Origin: Ricinus communis
Lineage: Eukaryota; Streptophyta; Magnoliopsida; Malpighiales; Euphorbiaceae
Assembly (NCBI RefSeq): GCF_019578655.1
Contig: NC_063256.1
Location: forward strand, 29,002,342-29,066,341
Direction of reading: 5' to 3'
DNA: 64,000 nucleotides
The notes below the pieces were generated by a model, which saw only the letters and a program-made list of their open reading frames with translations, had not been told where the DNA came from and did no database searches. The translations under genes were made by a program, and so were the position numbers. Shown piece after piece: positions 33,380-44,935 of the stretch (position 1 is its first letter; each line of letters opens with the position of its first letter).

Positions 33380-36230
33380 TATGATAACAGTTTCATTGCT
33401 GAAAAATAATAGGTTTACTATGTAAGACATTGAAGTTCATTATATATGAATTTACAAGTTCATCATTTTATTCATAATTTTGATAACGGTTTTATTTTTA
33501 AAATTGAATAGGTTCATTTTGTAGCAAATTGAGATTCATTATATATGAACAATAGGTTCATCATTTTATTTGTAATTTTGGTAATATTTTATTTTTCAAA
33601 TGGAATAGGTTCATTTTGTAGCATATTGAGGTTCATTATATATGAACTACAAGTTCATCATGTTTTTCATAATCTTAAAAAAAATTATTTTTGAAATGGA
33701 ATGGGTTCATTTTGTAGTACAATAAATCTTATTTCATTAATAGATGAACATAAAAGTTTTATATAATGAACATGTCATACGGGCATAAAAATAAATCAGT
33801 ATTCATGGGTTATAAATGAATAGGTTCATTATCTACAAACAACATAAAGTATCACTTGAGGTTCACTATATATAAACATATTACTTATAATTTTGTAAAT
33901 AAATTTATTTTTGAAATGAAATAGGTTCATATTATAGTACAATGAATCTTATATCATTAACAGATGAATATAAATTTTTTACGTAATGAACATGTCATAT
34001 GTGCATAAAAATAAATAAGTATTTATGAGTTATAATGAACGGGTCCATTATCTACAAACGATAGATTCATTAAAGTATCACTTGAGGTTCATTATATATG
34101 AACTACGGGTTCATCATGTTGTTCAGAATTTTGAAAAAGAATTTTTTTTTTTGAAATAGAATAGGTTCATTTTGTAGTACAATGAACCTTAAATCATTAA
34201 AAGATGAATATAAAAGTTTTATGTAATGAACATGCAATATATGCATGATAACTGACTAAAATATAGGCCGACATGAAGAATAGGCTGACCATAAGAGAAT
34301 AAGTTGACCATGAGCGAATAAGCCGACCAGACAATAGTAGGCCAAGCATGAAATAGTAGGCCAACCGTGAAGAATAGGCCGAACATGAAAAAATAAGTCG
34401 ACCATGAAAGAATAGGCTAAGCATATAAAAGTAGGCCGAGCATTGCATGTCGAGTTATCATAATTAAGAAATATGGGGTTGACTAAGTCCAAATTCAAGT
34501 ACAACAAGAAGTTTTGAAGGCCAAGTCTTAGTCGGACTCTAGTTAGAAATACAACCCGTTAGCCTAAGTGCCTTATCACATGGCTTATTCTCCTATTTTT
34601 TTATCTTAACAAATAAGTTGATACTTGGAGTAATATTTTTGTTAAGTTTTATTAGTGTAGCATAAATAGAGTTATCGCGGCCGCATCAGAAGGGCACGCT
34701 TGCGAAAAGAAACACTTTGGTAGGTAGTAACTTTTAGTGTATAATTGCTCAAAATCGCGAGCATACCATGTAGGGCGCGACCGTGAAAAGTGAAGGTTTG
34801 GAGGTAGAAGACTCTGGCCTTGAAAAGCTTGAAATCGTGACTGCACCTCAAGAGAACGCGATTGTAAAAATTGAAAACTGAAGTATCCATTAGAAACCGC
34901 CAACAGTAATATCAGAAAGCCGCCAATGCCATAACGCCACCAGATAGCCGTTAGAGGATTTTAAGAATCATGATCGCGAAGAAAGAAGCTCGACTGCGAA
35001 TTTCATCCTGACAAGTGCATTTAATGTATTGTCTTAAAGCAAAAATTGGTTGATTTCTTGGTGTATGATAGTAGCGGCTCTCTTGGTTTTTAAGGTTATA
35101 AAAACCACACTAAATGATCAATTAAGATTGATCAACAACCTCCAAAGGCCCTAATTATTGTGTAATCATTTCTCTTCTTCTTGCAATTAAAATTTCTCTT
35201 ATTTTTATTGTTGAAAGAGCTTAAATGCTCTTGTAAGGGTTGTTGTGTGAGCCTAGGTATTAAAAACATAAGGAATTGGTTGTTGAGTAACCATTGATAC
35301 TCAAGGGCTAAGGGACGTAGAAAGGGATTAGTTCTTTAAGGAAAGAGGTTAAGTGTTAGTCTTGGAAAACACTAAGTTGTTAGGTGAACTTGTAAAATCC
35401 AAAGGCTGTAATCTTGAAGATTATAATGGAATACTTAAGTGTGATCTTGAGGAATGGATGTAGGGAGGATTATTCCTGACCACTATAAATCTTTCTGTCA
35501 ATTCTTTAACCATAACTCTCTTCTAATTCTCTTTACTCTTTCTTAAATCCTTGTGTATTATCTAAAATTATTCAATTCCACAATTTGAGATCACCAATTA
35601 AACTCCCCTTCTTTGTTTTAAGGGACAACACAACCCGACCTAGGATTCTGTTGTATGACCAAGAAGACTAATCCTAATAGGATTGAGAGATTTTAAATTC
35701 ACAAAGTCCTACTCCTTCTAGGACTAGGAGGCCTTCAATCTCTATATGAAGGGTTGTGACACAACATGTTAGGACATTCATTATTCTACAATTACTATAT
35801 AATTTATAACTTGAAACCATTACTGACTTAGCCATCGGAGTGAGTGGCGGGACAACCCCATCTGACGCTTTTTAACCATTGTTTTAGGTACATCGAGCTC
35901 GGATCAGACTTGAAGATGTTGTTGATAGCTTACCTGTCTTGACCAAGTTATCAATGCATAAAAATAAATCAGTATTCATGGATTATAATGAACAGATTCA
36001 TTATCTACAAACAATAGGTTCATTAAAGTATCACTTGAGGTTCATCAAATATATAACACAGTTTTAAAGTATAAATTTATTATTCATAAGTTATAATCAA
36101 CAGGTCCATCATCTACTAGCAATAGGTTCATTAATGTATCACTTGAGCTTCATCAAATATATAATAGGAATTCATTTAATCATAGATTATAATCAAGAAG
36201 TTCATTATACATACATAAGATTTTTTAAAG
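33380..36230. repeat. Degenerate GGTTCATT-type tandem repeat array, split by a solo LTR
   Basis: Diverged units built around AATAGGTTCATTTTGTAG and GAGGTTCATTATATATGAAC recur every 120 bp or so at 33400-33660. Longer units of roughly 220-240 bp, marked by GAACATGTCATA then GCATAAAAATAAAT, occur at about 33768, 33988 and 34228. The array resumes at 35954 after the solo LTR and fades by about 36230. Subterminal repeats of this kind occur in some DNA transposons, but I could not find terminal repeats. Confidence 0.7.
34246..35953. mobile_element. Solo LTR, unclassified, TSD ATGCA
   Basis: A 1708-bp insertion with inverted ends TGATAACT and AGTTATCA and perfect ATGCA duplications (34241-34245, 35954-35958). 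It interrupts the GGTTCATT array in register. Inside are an irregular array of about 20-bp units around AGGCCGACCATGAA (34262-34443) and, on the plus strand, a TATA-like GTTATAAAAACC near 35095, then a TGATCAAT/ATTGATCA inverted repeat (35115-35134). This layout favours plus orientation. It resembles no other LTR in the window closely. Confidence 0.75.
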
Positions 36231-36657
36231 GAATATTTTTTATCATACAAAATAAATAATATATCCATCAATAATAAAATCTATATAAAACGTTGATTTT
36301 TCAGTTATTAACTTTATTTTTATAATATTTAAACTGAAGGTTATTTAATATTTTTACTACTGTTTTAACAAGCAATTTATATTACTGTATTGAAATGCTA
36401 TTTTAAATGAATATGAATTTATTTATAAAATAATGAGATTTGCAAAAATTTTAAACCTTGTAAAAATTGTAATTTGAAGAATAAATGGGTAAATAAAAAT
36501 ATAAAAAAAATAAAAACAATTGATTTTTTAATATTGAAAAAGACAATTATGTGTTTTGGTTGAAACAGAAAATTGTGCATTGAATTGTAAATTTTTTATT
36601 TGATTGTAGATAAAAATTGTCAATTAAACTTAATTTTTTTTATAAATACATAAATCA

Positions 36658-36820
36658 CACGTGTTAATAGTTTCAGATACATAATGTTGGATGTAACTAG
36701 ATCAGAATATAATAATTTAAAAATTTGTAAAACAGGAAAAATAAATTTTTCTTTTGTTCTTGCAATCCATATAATAGAAGACAGAGCAAAAACAAAATAA
36801 TCACATTTATAATCCACGTG
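36658..36820 (+). promoter_or_regulatory. Two G-box motifs upstream of the rhodanese gene
   Basis: CACGTG occurs at 36658-36663 and again at 36815-36820, about 400 and 240 bp before the ATG at 37056. G-boxes bind bZIP and bHLH factors and are common in promoters of light-regulated plastid genes. A TATA-like TTTATATCC lies near 36893. Function is inferred from position. Confidence 0.4.
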
Positions 36821-37055
36821 TCCATAGGTCCTGCAGAACATGAACCACAAGTTCAGATTTTTGTGAGATAAATATCCACAATGTTATGGCCCATTTATAT
36901 CCTTGAAATCATGCAATAGCACAAGAATAGCAAAAAAAAAGCAAAGCAGGTTCTGGGTTCACTTGCTGCCAGAAGTAATATTTACACTAAATAACAAGTG
37001 CAGCTATTTTTTATTTTTGGGTCTCATTTAAACAAAAGCTTTTGCAAAGAAAAGA

Positions 37056-38677
37056 ATGGCAGCAATCAGCTCACATTCTTCTTCTTCCTCCTTATATCCC
37101 AGTTTTCAATCATCACCTTTCTCTTCCAAGTCTGCCCAGGACCTCAATTTATCATTCTTCACTACCAGAACCAATGGGTCATTAAAGGGCAGATTATCTT
37201 CACAGAAAGTTTCAAGGTCCAGCCTAAGAGTCTCAAGTGCAGCAACAAAACCTGCAAAGTCACCAGGTACTTTAGCTCTGGATTTTTCTTTCATTTGTGT
37301 TTTATTTTTAAAGATAGAAAAACACTTGAAAATTTTACTTTAACTGTGAGACTGAATTGTATCTTTGTCTTTCTCTTCTATATTAGCTGAAGAAGAGTGG
37401 AAGGTTAAGAGAGAGACTCTTCTCCAGAAAAAGGTAAGGAGTGTAGACGTAAAGGAAGCTCTGCGCCTTCAGCAAGAGAATAACTTTGTGATCCTTGATG
37501 TCCGCCCAGAAGCAGAATTCAAAGAGGTTAGTCTTAATTAGTCTGCTTATGTTCATTTGCGACTTGCCAACATCACACCCTCCGGGAAACTACTTGCCTA
37601 ATCTATAAAAATATCTCCAACTATACACCAAATCAATAGATAAACTTCATATATTTATTAGTAATATATAATTAAAATGATTAACTCTTACCATTGCAGA
37701 CTCTAGGAAGGGTCAAATGTATCCTTTGCTTATATTGGACGGAGGCTATTTTCTGCAATTGGAATCCATGTTCTTTGAATCCTAATGTAGCAACTAGCCT
37801 GTTGAGCCATGAACCGAAATAAATATATATGGAGGAAGAGATTTTAAGGGTGCTGTACTTAGTTTGTGTGTGTGTCTGTATTATGCTGCAGGCTCATCCA
37901 CCTGGTGCTATAAATGTGCAAATATATAGGCTTATAAAAGAGTGGACAGCGTGGGACATTGCTAGGCGAGCTGCATTTGCATTTTTTGGCATCTTTTCAG
38001 GCACAGAAGAAAATCCTGAGTTTCTACAGAGTATGATATTTCAAATCATGTTTCTAATTTGTTGAAAATCTTTATCAATGATATTCCAACATAACCGATC
38101 ATTTAGTACATGCCAACAGTTGTGGATTCAAAGATAGATAAAAATGCAAAGATAATAGTGGCTTGCTCATCTGGGGGAACAATGAAGCCATCCCAAAATC
38201 TCCCTGAAGGTCAACAGTCAAGGTAATTCCATTCCCCTGATTCTCATGCTGCTCTCTTAAGTTCACATGATGGTGTGGCCTTTGGGGAGTGAAATGAATG
38301 ATTTGGAACTACAGAAACTTACATGAAGCATGATAACTGAAAAAATTTCAGATGATTCTTGTCATAAAATTTAAGAGAGGAAATCACATGTCAACAATTA
38401 AAGCATCAACAGCCACTGGTTTTCCTCCTTTTGAATAACTCTGGGTGTATGCAGAAAGCAGTATCTGTTTATAAGTATCTTATTAGTTATTTGATTGCCT
38501 GCTTTATCCATTCCTCACTGCATAGAAGAAATGGAGGCTTTAACTTTTTCCACTTCTTGCAGATCACTGATAGCAGCCTACCTGTTAGTCCTCAATGGTT
38601 ACACAAATGTCTTCTACTTAGAAGGAGGTCTTTATACATGGTTCAAAGAGGGGCTGCCATCAGTTTCTGAAGAGTGA
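37056..38677 (+). CDS. STR14: Rhodanese-like domain-containing protein, chloroplast (STR14 type), five exons
   Basis: Exons by splice sites and frame: 37056-37266, 37387-37526, 37892-38030, 38120-38222, 38563-38677, giving 708 coding bases and 235 residues. Introns have GT-AG ends. Residues 1-65 are Ser-rich and lack acidic residues, typical of a plastid transit peptide. The rhodanese domain follows (F-V-I-L-D-V-R-P at 104-111, H-P-P-G-A-I-N-V at about 119-126). The active-site loop is C-S-S-G-G-T-M with Cys179 as the presumed persulfide-carrying residue. The C-terminus A-Y-L-L-V-L-N-G-Y and E-G-G-L-Y-T-W closes the domain. It strongly resembles, from memory, the Arabidopsis STR14 family; the in vivo substrate is not established. 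All exons are open with no stop, so the gene looks functional. The start is the first in-frame ATG. Confidence 0.93.
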
Positions 38678-39496
38678 ATCATCATCAGTAAAGCTTAAGT
38701 TTTATCCCCAGTGAGGATGATCGTGCGCCTTTTATCATGACTGACTACTTTTGTCAATAGAATTTAGACATTCTTTATATCAAGACTGAACATTAATCCT
38801 ATTTATAGGCTTGCATCTCAACATAGATCTGCCAATTTTACTAAAAAACGTTCATACAATTGCATGTTGCCAAGCAAGTGGTAGAGGTTTCCTAGTTTGA
38901 AACTTATCAGGACAGACTGCTATTGCTTGTCATCCCACATATAGTAGAAGCATTGTAACAGAATTTCTCAAGAAAAAGCCAAAAGATAGAATTAAGCGTA
39001 ACAAACATGAGCTCCTCTATTTCAGAATGGTGTCAAGTGAGTCTTCATGAGAATATTGGTTTTAAGAAGCTCAGAAATGTCTGTTCATCCAAGTCCTCAG
39101 AAATAGACTAGAAATGAAGCTAATAACTCCACTGCAGTCGATACGCTCTCCTGCTGCAAGTTTGATAGGCCTGGTAACCGTGATTTTGCATGGAAATGAA
39201 TACTTTGTGGCATCAACATTCTTAACAAGTATTCATAGATCATAATTGTTATGTTGTATCACAAGTCAGAACTCATAAATATGTTGCACCTGATCAATTA
39301 TCAGGTGGGTTGCCAAATAACTTTTATTCACAATACAAGCGAATGTAAAAGATCACACCTCCCAAAATCCTCTGCCAGCAAGTTCCATTCGATGTTCAAA
39401 GGCTGCTTTTCTCTGATATCAGATGATTGATTAGGATCCAAACTGTCCAGATTTAATCTTCCTACTCTGTAAGATAAACTTGTATTCTCCATATAT
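38678..39496. other. Region downstream of the rhodanese gene
   Basis: Probably contains the 3' untranslated region and polyadenylation site (AATAGAATTTAG near 38756). A minus-strand ORF (39597-39328, 89 codons) overlaps the right end but resembles no family I recognise. No other feature seen. Confidence 0.45.
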
Positions 39497-39972
39497 CTAG
39501 GAGGTTTGATCTGTGTCATGTCGATAAATTCCATTATCAATAGCATTAATTGCCTCATGCAGCAAGCAATACAGTCAATGAAATTAGATAAGCACACGTG
39601 GCAAGAGCAACTTGAAAAAGCCTTTGTAACTAATCATGCAGGGGATTTTGGTTTATTATTGGGAATTTTAGGCATTTATTGGATAACGGACAGTTTCAAA
39701 TTTCAGAATTTGTTCAAAATATTAAATAACTTGATTTATAATAATCAGGTTCATTTTTTATTTGTTACTTTGTGTGCCTCTCTAGTATTTTCTGACGCAA
39801 TTGCTAAATCAGCGTAATTTCCTCTCCATGTATGGTTACCGGATGCCATCTAGGAGATTTGATATGTGTTATATCGATAAATTCCATTATCAATAGCATT
39901 AATTGCCTCATGCAGCAAGCAATACAGTCAATGAAATTAGATAAGCACACGTGGCAAGAGCAACTTGAAAAG
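39497..39972. repeat. Direct duplication of a 123-bp segment
   Basis: Positions 39497-39619 and 39850-39972 are nearly identical; the clear differences lie in the first 35 bp. About 230 bp of unrelated sequence separates them. On the minus strand both copies stay open and would encode the same roughly 30 residues ([12 protein letters not shown]), but I cannot tie this to a known gene. A local segmental duplication or an exon duplication are both possible. Confidence 0.85.
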
Positions 39973-41061
39973 AGATGTACCAGGGCATGCATTTTCACAT
40001 GAAAAATAAACTAAGTCATTAAGACAAACAAAGGAGAAAAATAAAGAATGAACCTCATAGACAGAGAGAGCAGATGAAGCATGAACAATAAGAAGGTGGC
40101 GATGAGCTTTGGGAAGAAAGGGCAACCTCTTGTGAGAGCACATCCAATGAACAAAAAAATAATAAGATTTTAGACATTTTATTAGATGTCCATCAAAAAG
40201 AGTTTTTTTTTCTTCTTTTTTTCTTGATAAAATAGCAGCATACTCTTTAAACATGTGAAAATTACGGATATTCTAAAGATTCATAAATTTAATTACAAAA
40301 TTTCAAAAATTTACAAATTTAACCTATAATTAGGAATAAATTTTAAAAATAATTGTAAAAAAAAATACCTTACTTTACCATTTCACAATTTTCAGTATGT
40401 GATTAAAAATTGTAATAAAAAAAAGTATTTCACTACTAAAAATACCGATCGACAAAGATTTAACCATCTTCACTCGGATCAGCCATCATTATCATATTTT
40501 TTGTGTTTAATAATATGAGTTTAGAGCTTAATAGCTTATGATGTAATTATGTATTATTAAATCAATCTCATTGTATCAATGACTTCTTAAACTGCGATTT
40601 AACAGTCAAATAATAGAATTAGAAGTTGTTAAGCTTCAAACTCATATAATGAAATACGAGCAATATAATAATAATGACTGATCGAAGTGAAGGTGATTGA
40701 ATCCTTACAAATTGAAACTTAATAGTGAGATATCTTTTTTTGTCACAATTTATAACCACATATATTTGTCTGAGAAAATAAAAGAAACTATACACTAAAA
40801 GTTATCAAACGGTGAAATTATAGGATACTTTCTTTTTTTTTTTTGCTTATCCCAAAATTTAATCATATTTTCTAAAGGATAATTATACTAATGGTTGCTT
40901 AATTTTGTATTAAGTTTTATTTTGGTCATATATCTTTCTTTGTTTCATTATAGTCATTTAACTTTAAGTTGGGTAGCAGATAGTCACTTATTAAAAATTT
41001 GGTAGTTTAATTCGTCGCAATAATGACATGTCTAAAGCATCCAATATTAGACTAACACTTG
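39973..41061. other. AT-rich intergenic DNA
   Basis: No convincing gene. A minus-strand ORF at 40254-39937 reads through low-complexity Lys/Glu codons. The stretch 40880-41010, with TAGTCATTTAACTTTAAGTTGGG-like wording (shortened here), resembles widespread plant non-autonomous DNA-transposon repeats, but I found no ends. Confidence 0.4.
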
Positions 41062-41415
41062 TTCTAAAAAATTAACATGTTATTATTCTAGTCATCAAAT
41101 CATTTAACTAAACTATTATTCTAACCCAAAATCAGACTCAACTTTAGGCTTCATAACTCCTTTAGACTTTATTAATAAATTTTGGCTTCTACCTTTTTTT
41201 CTTTTCTTCTCCTCTTTTATTATTTATTTATTTATACTTCTTCTAAAAAATTTACATGTCATTATTCTAGTCATCAAATCATTTAACTAAACTATCATTC
41301 TAACCTAAAATCAGACTCAACTTTAGGCTTCATAACTCCTTTAGACTTTATTAATAAATTTTGGCTTCTATCTTTTTTTTTTTCTTCTCCTCTTTTATTA
41401 TTTATTTATTTATTG
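41062..41415. repeat. Tandem duplication, period 179 bp
   Basis: TTCTAAAAAATTAACATG at 41062 starts a unit that repeats from 41241 with only scattered substitutions and a slightly shorter T-run. Both units end in a TTTATTATTTATTTATTTAT-type tract. Confidence 0.9.
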
Positions 41416-41548
41416 TTACAATAAAATTCTCATCTCAAGTTTAATTAATCTCGATTACTTACCTTCTTTTTTTTTTTTTACTTTTACCATAATAATAATA
41501 ATAAAGAAAGAAGAAAAGGAAATAAATAAAAAAGAGAAAATTGCCTAA

Positions 41549-43835
41549 TGTCAGCACCCATTTTTCGAATCTAGATATCCAAGGAATTACGGAAAACTCT
41601 ATTATGAAAGTTACTGCCTTCTTAAGTCTCGGGAGATGAAGGATGGGTCGATCCGAAGTTAGGATTGGGGTTAATCCGACCAAAATTACCTTTTTAAAAT
41701 CGATTTGGAGTTAATTGTCAAGAAAAAAAAATTGAGGGTCAAAACGATGGATTTTGCAAGTTTGGGGACTTAATTGCAAGCTTTTTGAACTTTCCACATT
41801 TAGAGCAAATCGGCTCTACACAGAGCTGATCGGCTCATCATAGTGCCAATTTGAATTTTCTTGGTTCGATATTGTTTCTTTTGACACTTTTACATCTAGA
41901 TACTGATTCTAGAAGGTATTTGATGATAATCGATGGATTTTAATGATATTTATTTAAATTTTAAAGATTTAATTTATTGGATATTAGATATTTATCGATT
42001 CTTTAAAAAGAATTTTAAAATAAAGCTGAAGTTTATCTATTCCTCTAGGGTTTTCTAAAAAAATCCTGCCTCTATAAATAGAAAGTGATGCCTAGGGTTA
42101 GGGGCTAATAAGAGCTAACAACAAGGACAGAAGGCAAAACCGATTAGAATACTGTGGATTAAAAAACTCACGTGCATTATTGAGCAGAAGGTTTTTAGTA
42201 ACTAAGAAAGAAGGTCAATAAAAGAGAACTCAGATTTGGAAACTCTTTTGAAAATGACAAAAGCTTTCTTAATACTTCATCCAGCACTGGATTCCTAACC
42301 TATCTTCGACTCAACCGCTTCATTATCTCATGAGATTCGCTGAACAAATAACCACGGTGAGAACCTAAGAGTTTCCTAATATTCATCCATCATCATCAAC
42401 ATCATTCTCCCATTAAACTAGTTTTCCTGTTCTTTATGTTTTTTCTTAGAAACGTGATTAGGGTTTCTTTTATGTCTTATTTCCATGATTGATGTAATTA
42501 GATTAGGGTTTCTTATGAATTAGTATGTTACTGATTTATTAGGTTTTGGAATCTGATAATAAGAATATTAGGGTTTTGAATATGATAATATGCATGCCTT
42601 TAGGTTTTGAATTTGATTAATCACATGATTAGGATTATATGATTAGATTTGCATTTTTCTTATGATTTTGTAATCAAATTAGTTTATTAGGATTATATGA
42701 TTAATTTTCTAAGTTTGTCCATTGTGTTTTCAGATTCTTAGTATTTGTATAACTTTTTAGAGTTTCTACCTCAATATAATGTTATTTGTTATTTTATTTT
42801 ATTTTTATTTTATTCCCTTCACATTCTAATTCTTTTTCTTTAGCTTCTGTGCATGTCAAAATTGGCTTTGGGACGTGAGGATTACAATGAAATCACAAAA
42901 ACCAGCCTAGAGATGCCTGAGAGCCGATCAACTCAGTGTAGAGCCAATTGGCTCTGCGTTAAGCCGATCGGCTTAGCACCATTTTGCCCTAATTTTTGGC
43001 TTTTCATGAGTCTTTGATGTATTTTTTGCGATTTTGTGTATTGAAACTTAGTTTTAATGCTTTTTCTTTACGATTTTAGTTGTAGGTCGGCTTGTAATCG
43101 CTATATTTACCTTTCTGCACTTTATTTTTGTTTATTTCTTGGTGTAATGTATGTTCATAACTGTAACATGACTCCTTAATTAAAAATGGACACTTAGAAT
43201 TTAGGTTAAAATTGGATCCAACATGAAAACTATATTCCATTAGGCTAATCAATATTAATCGGGCTTAAGTTCTAAAATCAAAATAGACTTAGTGGGCTTT
43301 ACCATGTTTTAGTTAGGATTGGGCCATATTAGAATTAGGTTCACACAAATGGGCCTTATCATAATAAGTAGTCCATCTAGGATTAAAGGCTTGGTAAAAT
43401 ATAACATGTAATTAGGCTAGACTAAGAAAGACTTATACATAATTAACTAGCAAGCTAGATTAACAACTTTAACGTGGGTTGGACTTAATAAAAATGGGCT
43501 AGACTTATGTGAACTATATGTGTTATTTCGTATGCTTGTGTATGAACTGTTGTATTTATAGGGAATAATTTGTTAAACAATAAAATTAAAGACTAAGATA
43601 CATAAATAAGGAAATTGGCTTCCAGATCCATCTCTAGATTTGTGGCGTAAGCTTCCTTATAGAATCTGAAAAATATCACTCATTAGTAAAAGTGTCTCGG
43701 TGAATTACCCGAGTGACAGCCTCCATCTCCGCACTAGTCTCATTGACTTGTTAGTGTGTTCCCGATTAGGTTGAAAAGCCTTACAGTTCCGTAGTCGCTA
43801 AAGACACTTGGGTGTGCACCTAAAATCGCTCGTCC
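41549..43835 (+). repeat. LTR of a Tat-like Ty3/gypsy element
   Basis: Starts TGTCAGCACCCATTTTTCG, a start shared with 63628 to the window end. A TATA box, CTATAAATAG, lies near 42064, supporting plus orientation. Palindromic GATCGGCT motifs occur at about 41806-41845 and 42905-42980, including a perfect 14-bp palindrome at 42961-42974. The right edge is set by the primer-site-like sequence at 43840 and is approximate. Confidence 0.6.
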
Positions 43836-43839
43836 ATAG

Positions 43840-43857
43840 TGGTGACTCCATTGGAGA
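43840..43857 (+). promoter_or_regulatory. Candidate primer binding site of the Tat-like element
   Basis: TGGTGACTCCATTGGAGA resembles the TGGCGACTCCACTGGGGA-type primer site commonly found after LTRs of Tat/Ogre elements, with three or four changes. Confidence 0.5.
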
Positions 43858-44366
43858 TAAGAGAATCTTATTCCAATTATAGTTATTCTTGCATCATTGT
43901 ACCATTTTCACACATTATGCACTTTGGTCCCTACAAGCCCCGATGGAGTCAGTTAGTGGTTCTTTGGTTTCACCCGAACCCTAGAATTGCGGCATTGGCC
44001 AACCACCACTCATAAGTAATGAGTGGATTTCCTTTATTGCGTGGACCCTTAAGTGGGGATACAGGCTAAGTTGTGGGAGCCTTTTATCCTTACCCAAGAC
44101 TCAGCTTACAGTAATCACGGTAGCAATCTCCCCTAAGAATCTTATTGCTTGCTATTTGAGATGTATCTCTTTATAAGTACTTAAGCCCAAATATTGAAAA
44201 GCCTTGGCCCAAGAACATGTGGGATCAGACCCCAAGCCCAAAAAATATAGGCTTCTATACTTATATTGAGAAACATTGCCTTGCTTATTTTAAATCTGCT
44301 TTGAGAGCTTATGGCATGCGCGTCGGGCCTACTATCCCCTGTTGATAGGAATCCTAGCCCAAAATC
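43858..44366 (+). other. Leader-like non-coding sequence after the Tat-like LTR
   Basis: No ORF of note. The sequence fits an untranslated leader of the preceding LTR element, but no plus-strand gag follows. Confidence 0.4.
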
Positions 44367-44384
44367 CTAGGGAATAAAAGACTT

Positions 44385-44702
44385 ACCATGAACTATGTGC
44401 GGGTGGAATTTACAGTAGGTGTTGAATTTATAACTGGGTGCATTAGGGTTCGATGGGTTCTTAAAGGTAGTAGGTTGGAGCATACCATTTTGTACCAACC
44501 TCTCAAAGATCTTAAAGAGAGGTTCCTTGAAGTTGGAGAACTTCCTCGGTTGTTGCATAGCATTCACGTCCAGGGTCCTACTCCTTCCAGCTTGGTAATT
44601 CGCCCTTCCACTAGTTCTCATAGTCTTTCTTTTGTCATTTTCAATTTCTTCGACCTGTAGTCTATCATCGTACAAATCTATGAGGGTCTTTGGGTTCATC
44701 AT
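44385..44702 (-). pseudogene. Tat-like gag C-terminal fragment, inverted
   Basis: A minus-strand open stretch of about 100 codons with N-A-M-Q-Q-P-R-K-F and the Cys/His motif Y-C-K-F-H, as in the gag C-terminus of Tat/Ogre-type elements. It faces against the adjacent plus-strand LTR and stops shortly after the Cys/His motif, so it is an inverted or foreign fragment. The 227 bp to its right (44703-44929) are AT-rich and featureless. Confidence 0.7.
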
Positions 44703-44935
44703 TTGTAACCTTTCAAGGTTTTAGATTTAATTAAAAACATGTTATATGATTAACATTTAGGCCTTTTGTCAATATGATTTAGTGATTAAATCTAAACAAA
44801 ACATGATTTTTTTTTTGCTTTGGTGATTTACTGCCGGTTTATAAGATTTTAGAGTTTTTAGTGATTTAGGTGTTTATTAGCTTCTATAACTTTATTTTGT
44901 TATTTCTTTATCTATTTTATCTAAACGATGGTCTT

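Noticed and set aside
33380..36230. Telomere- or centromere-type satellite
   Set aside because: Units are too diverged and irregular in length, and the array is short.
39328..40254. Possible minus-strand gene next to the rhodanese gene
   Set aside because: Three separate short frames without convincing splice sites or recognisable domains; kept only as a duplication.
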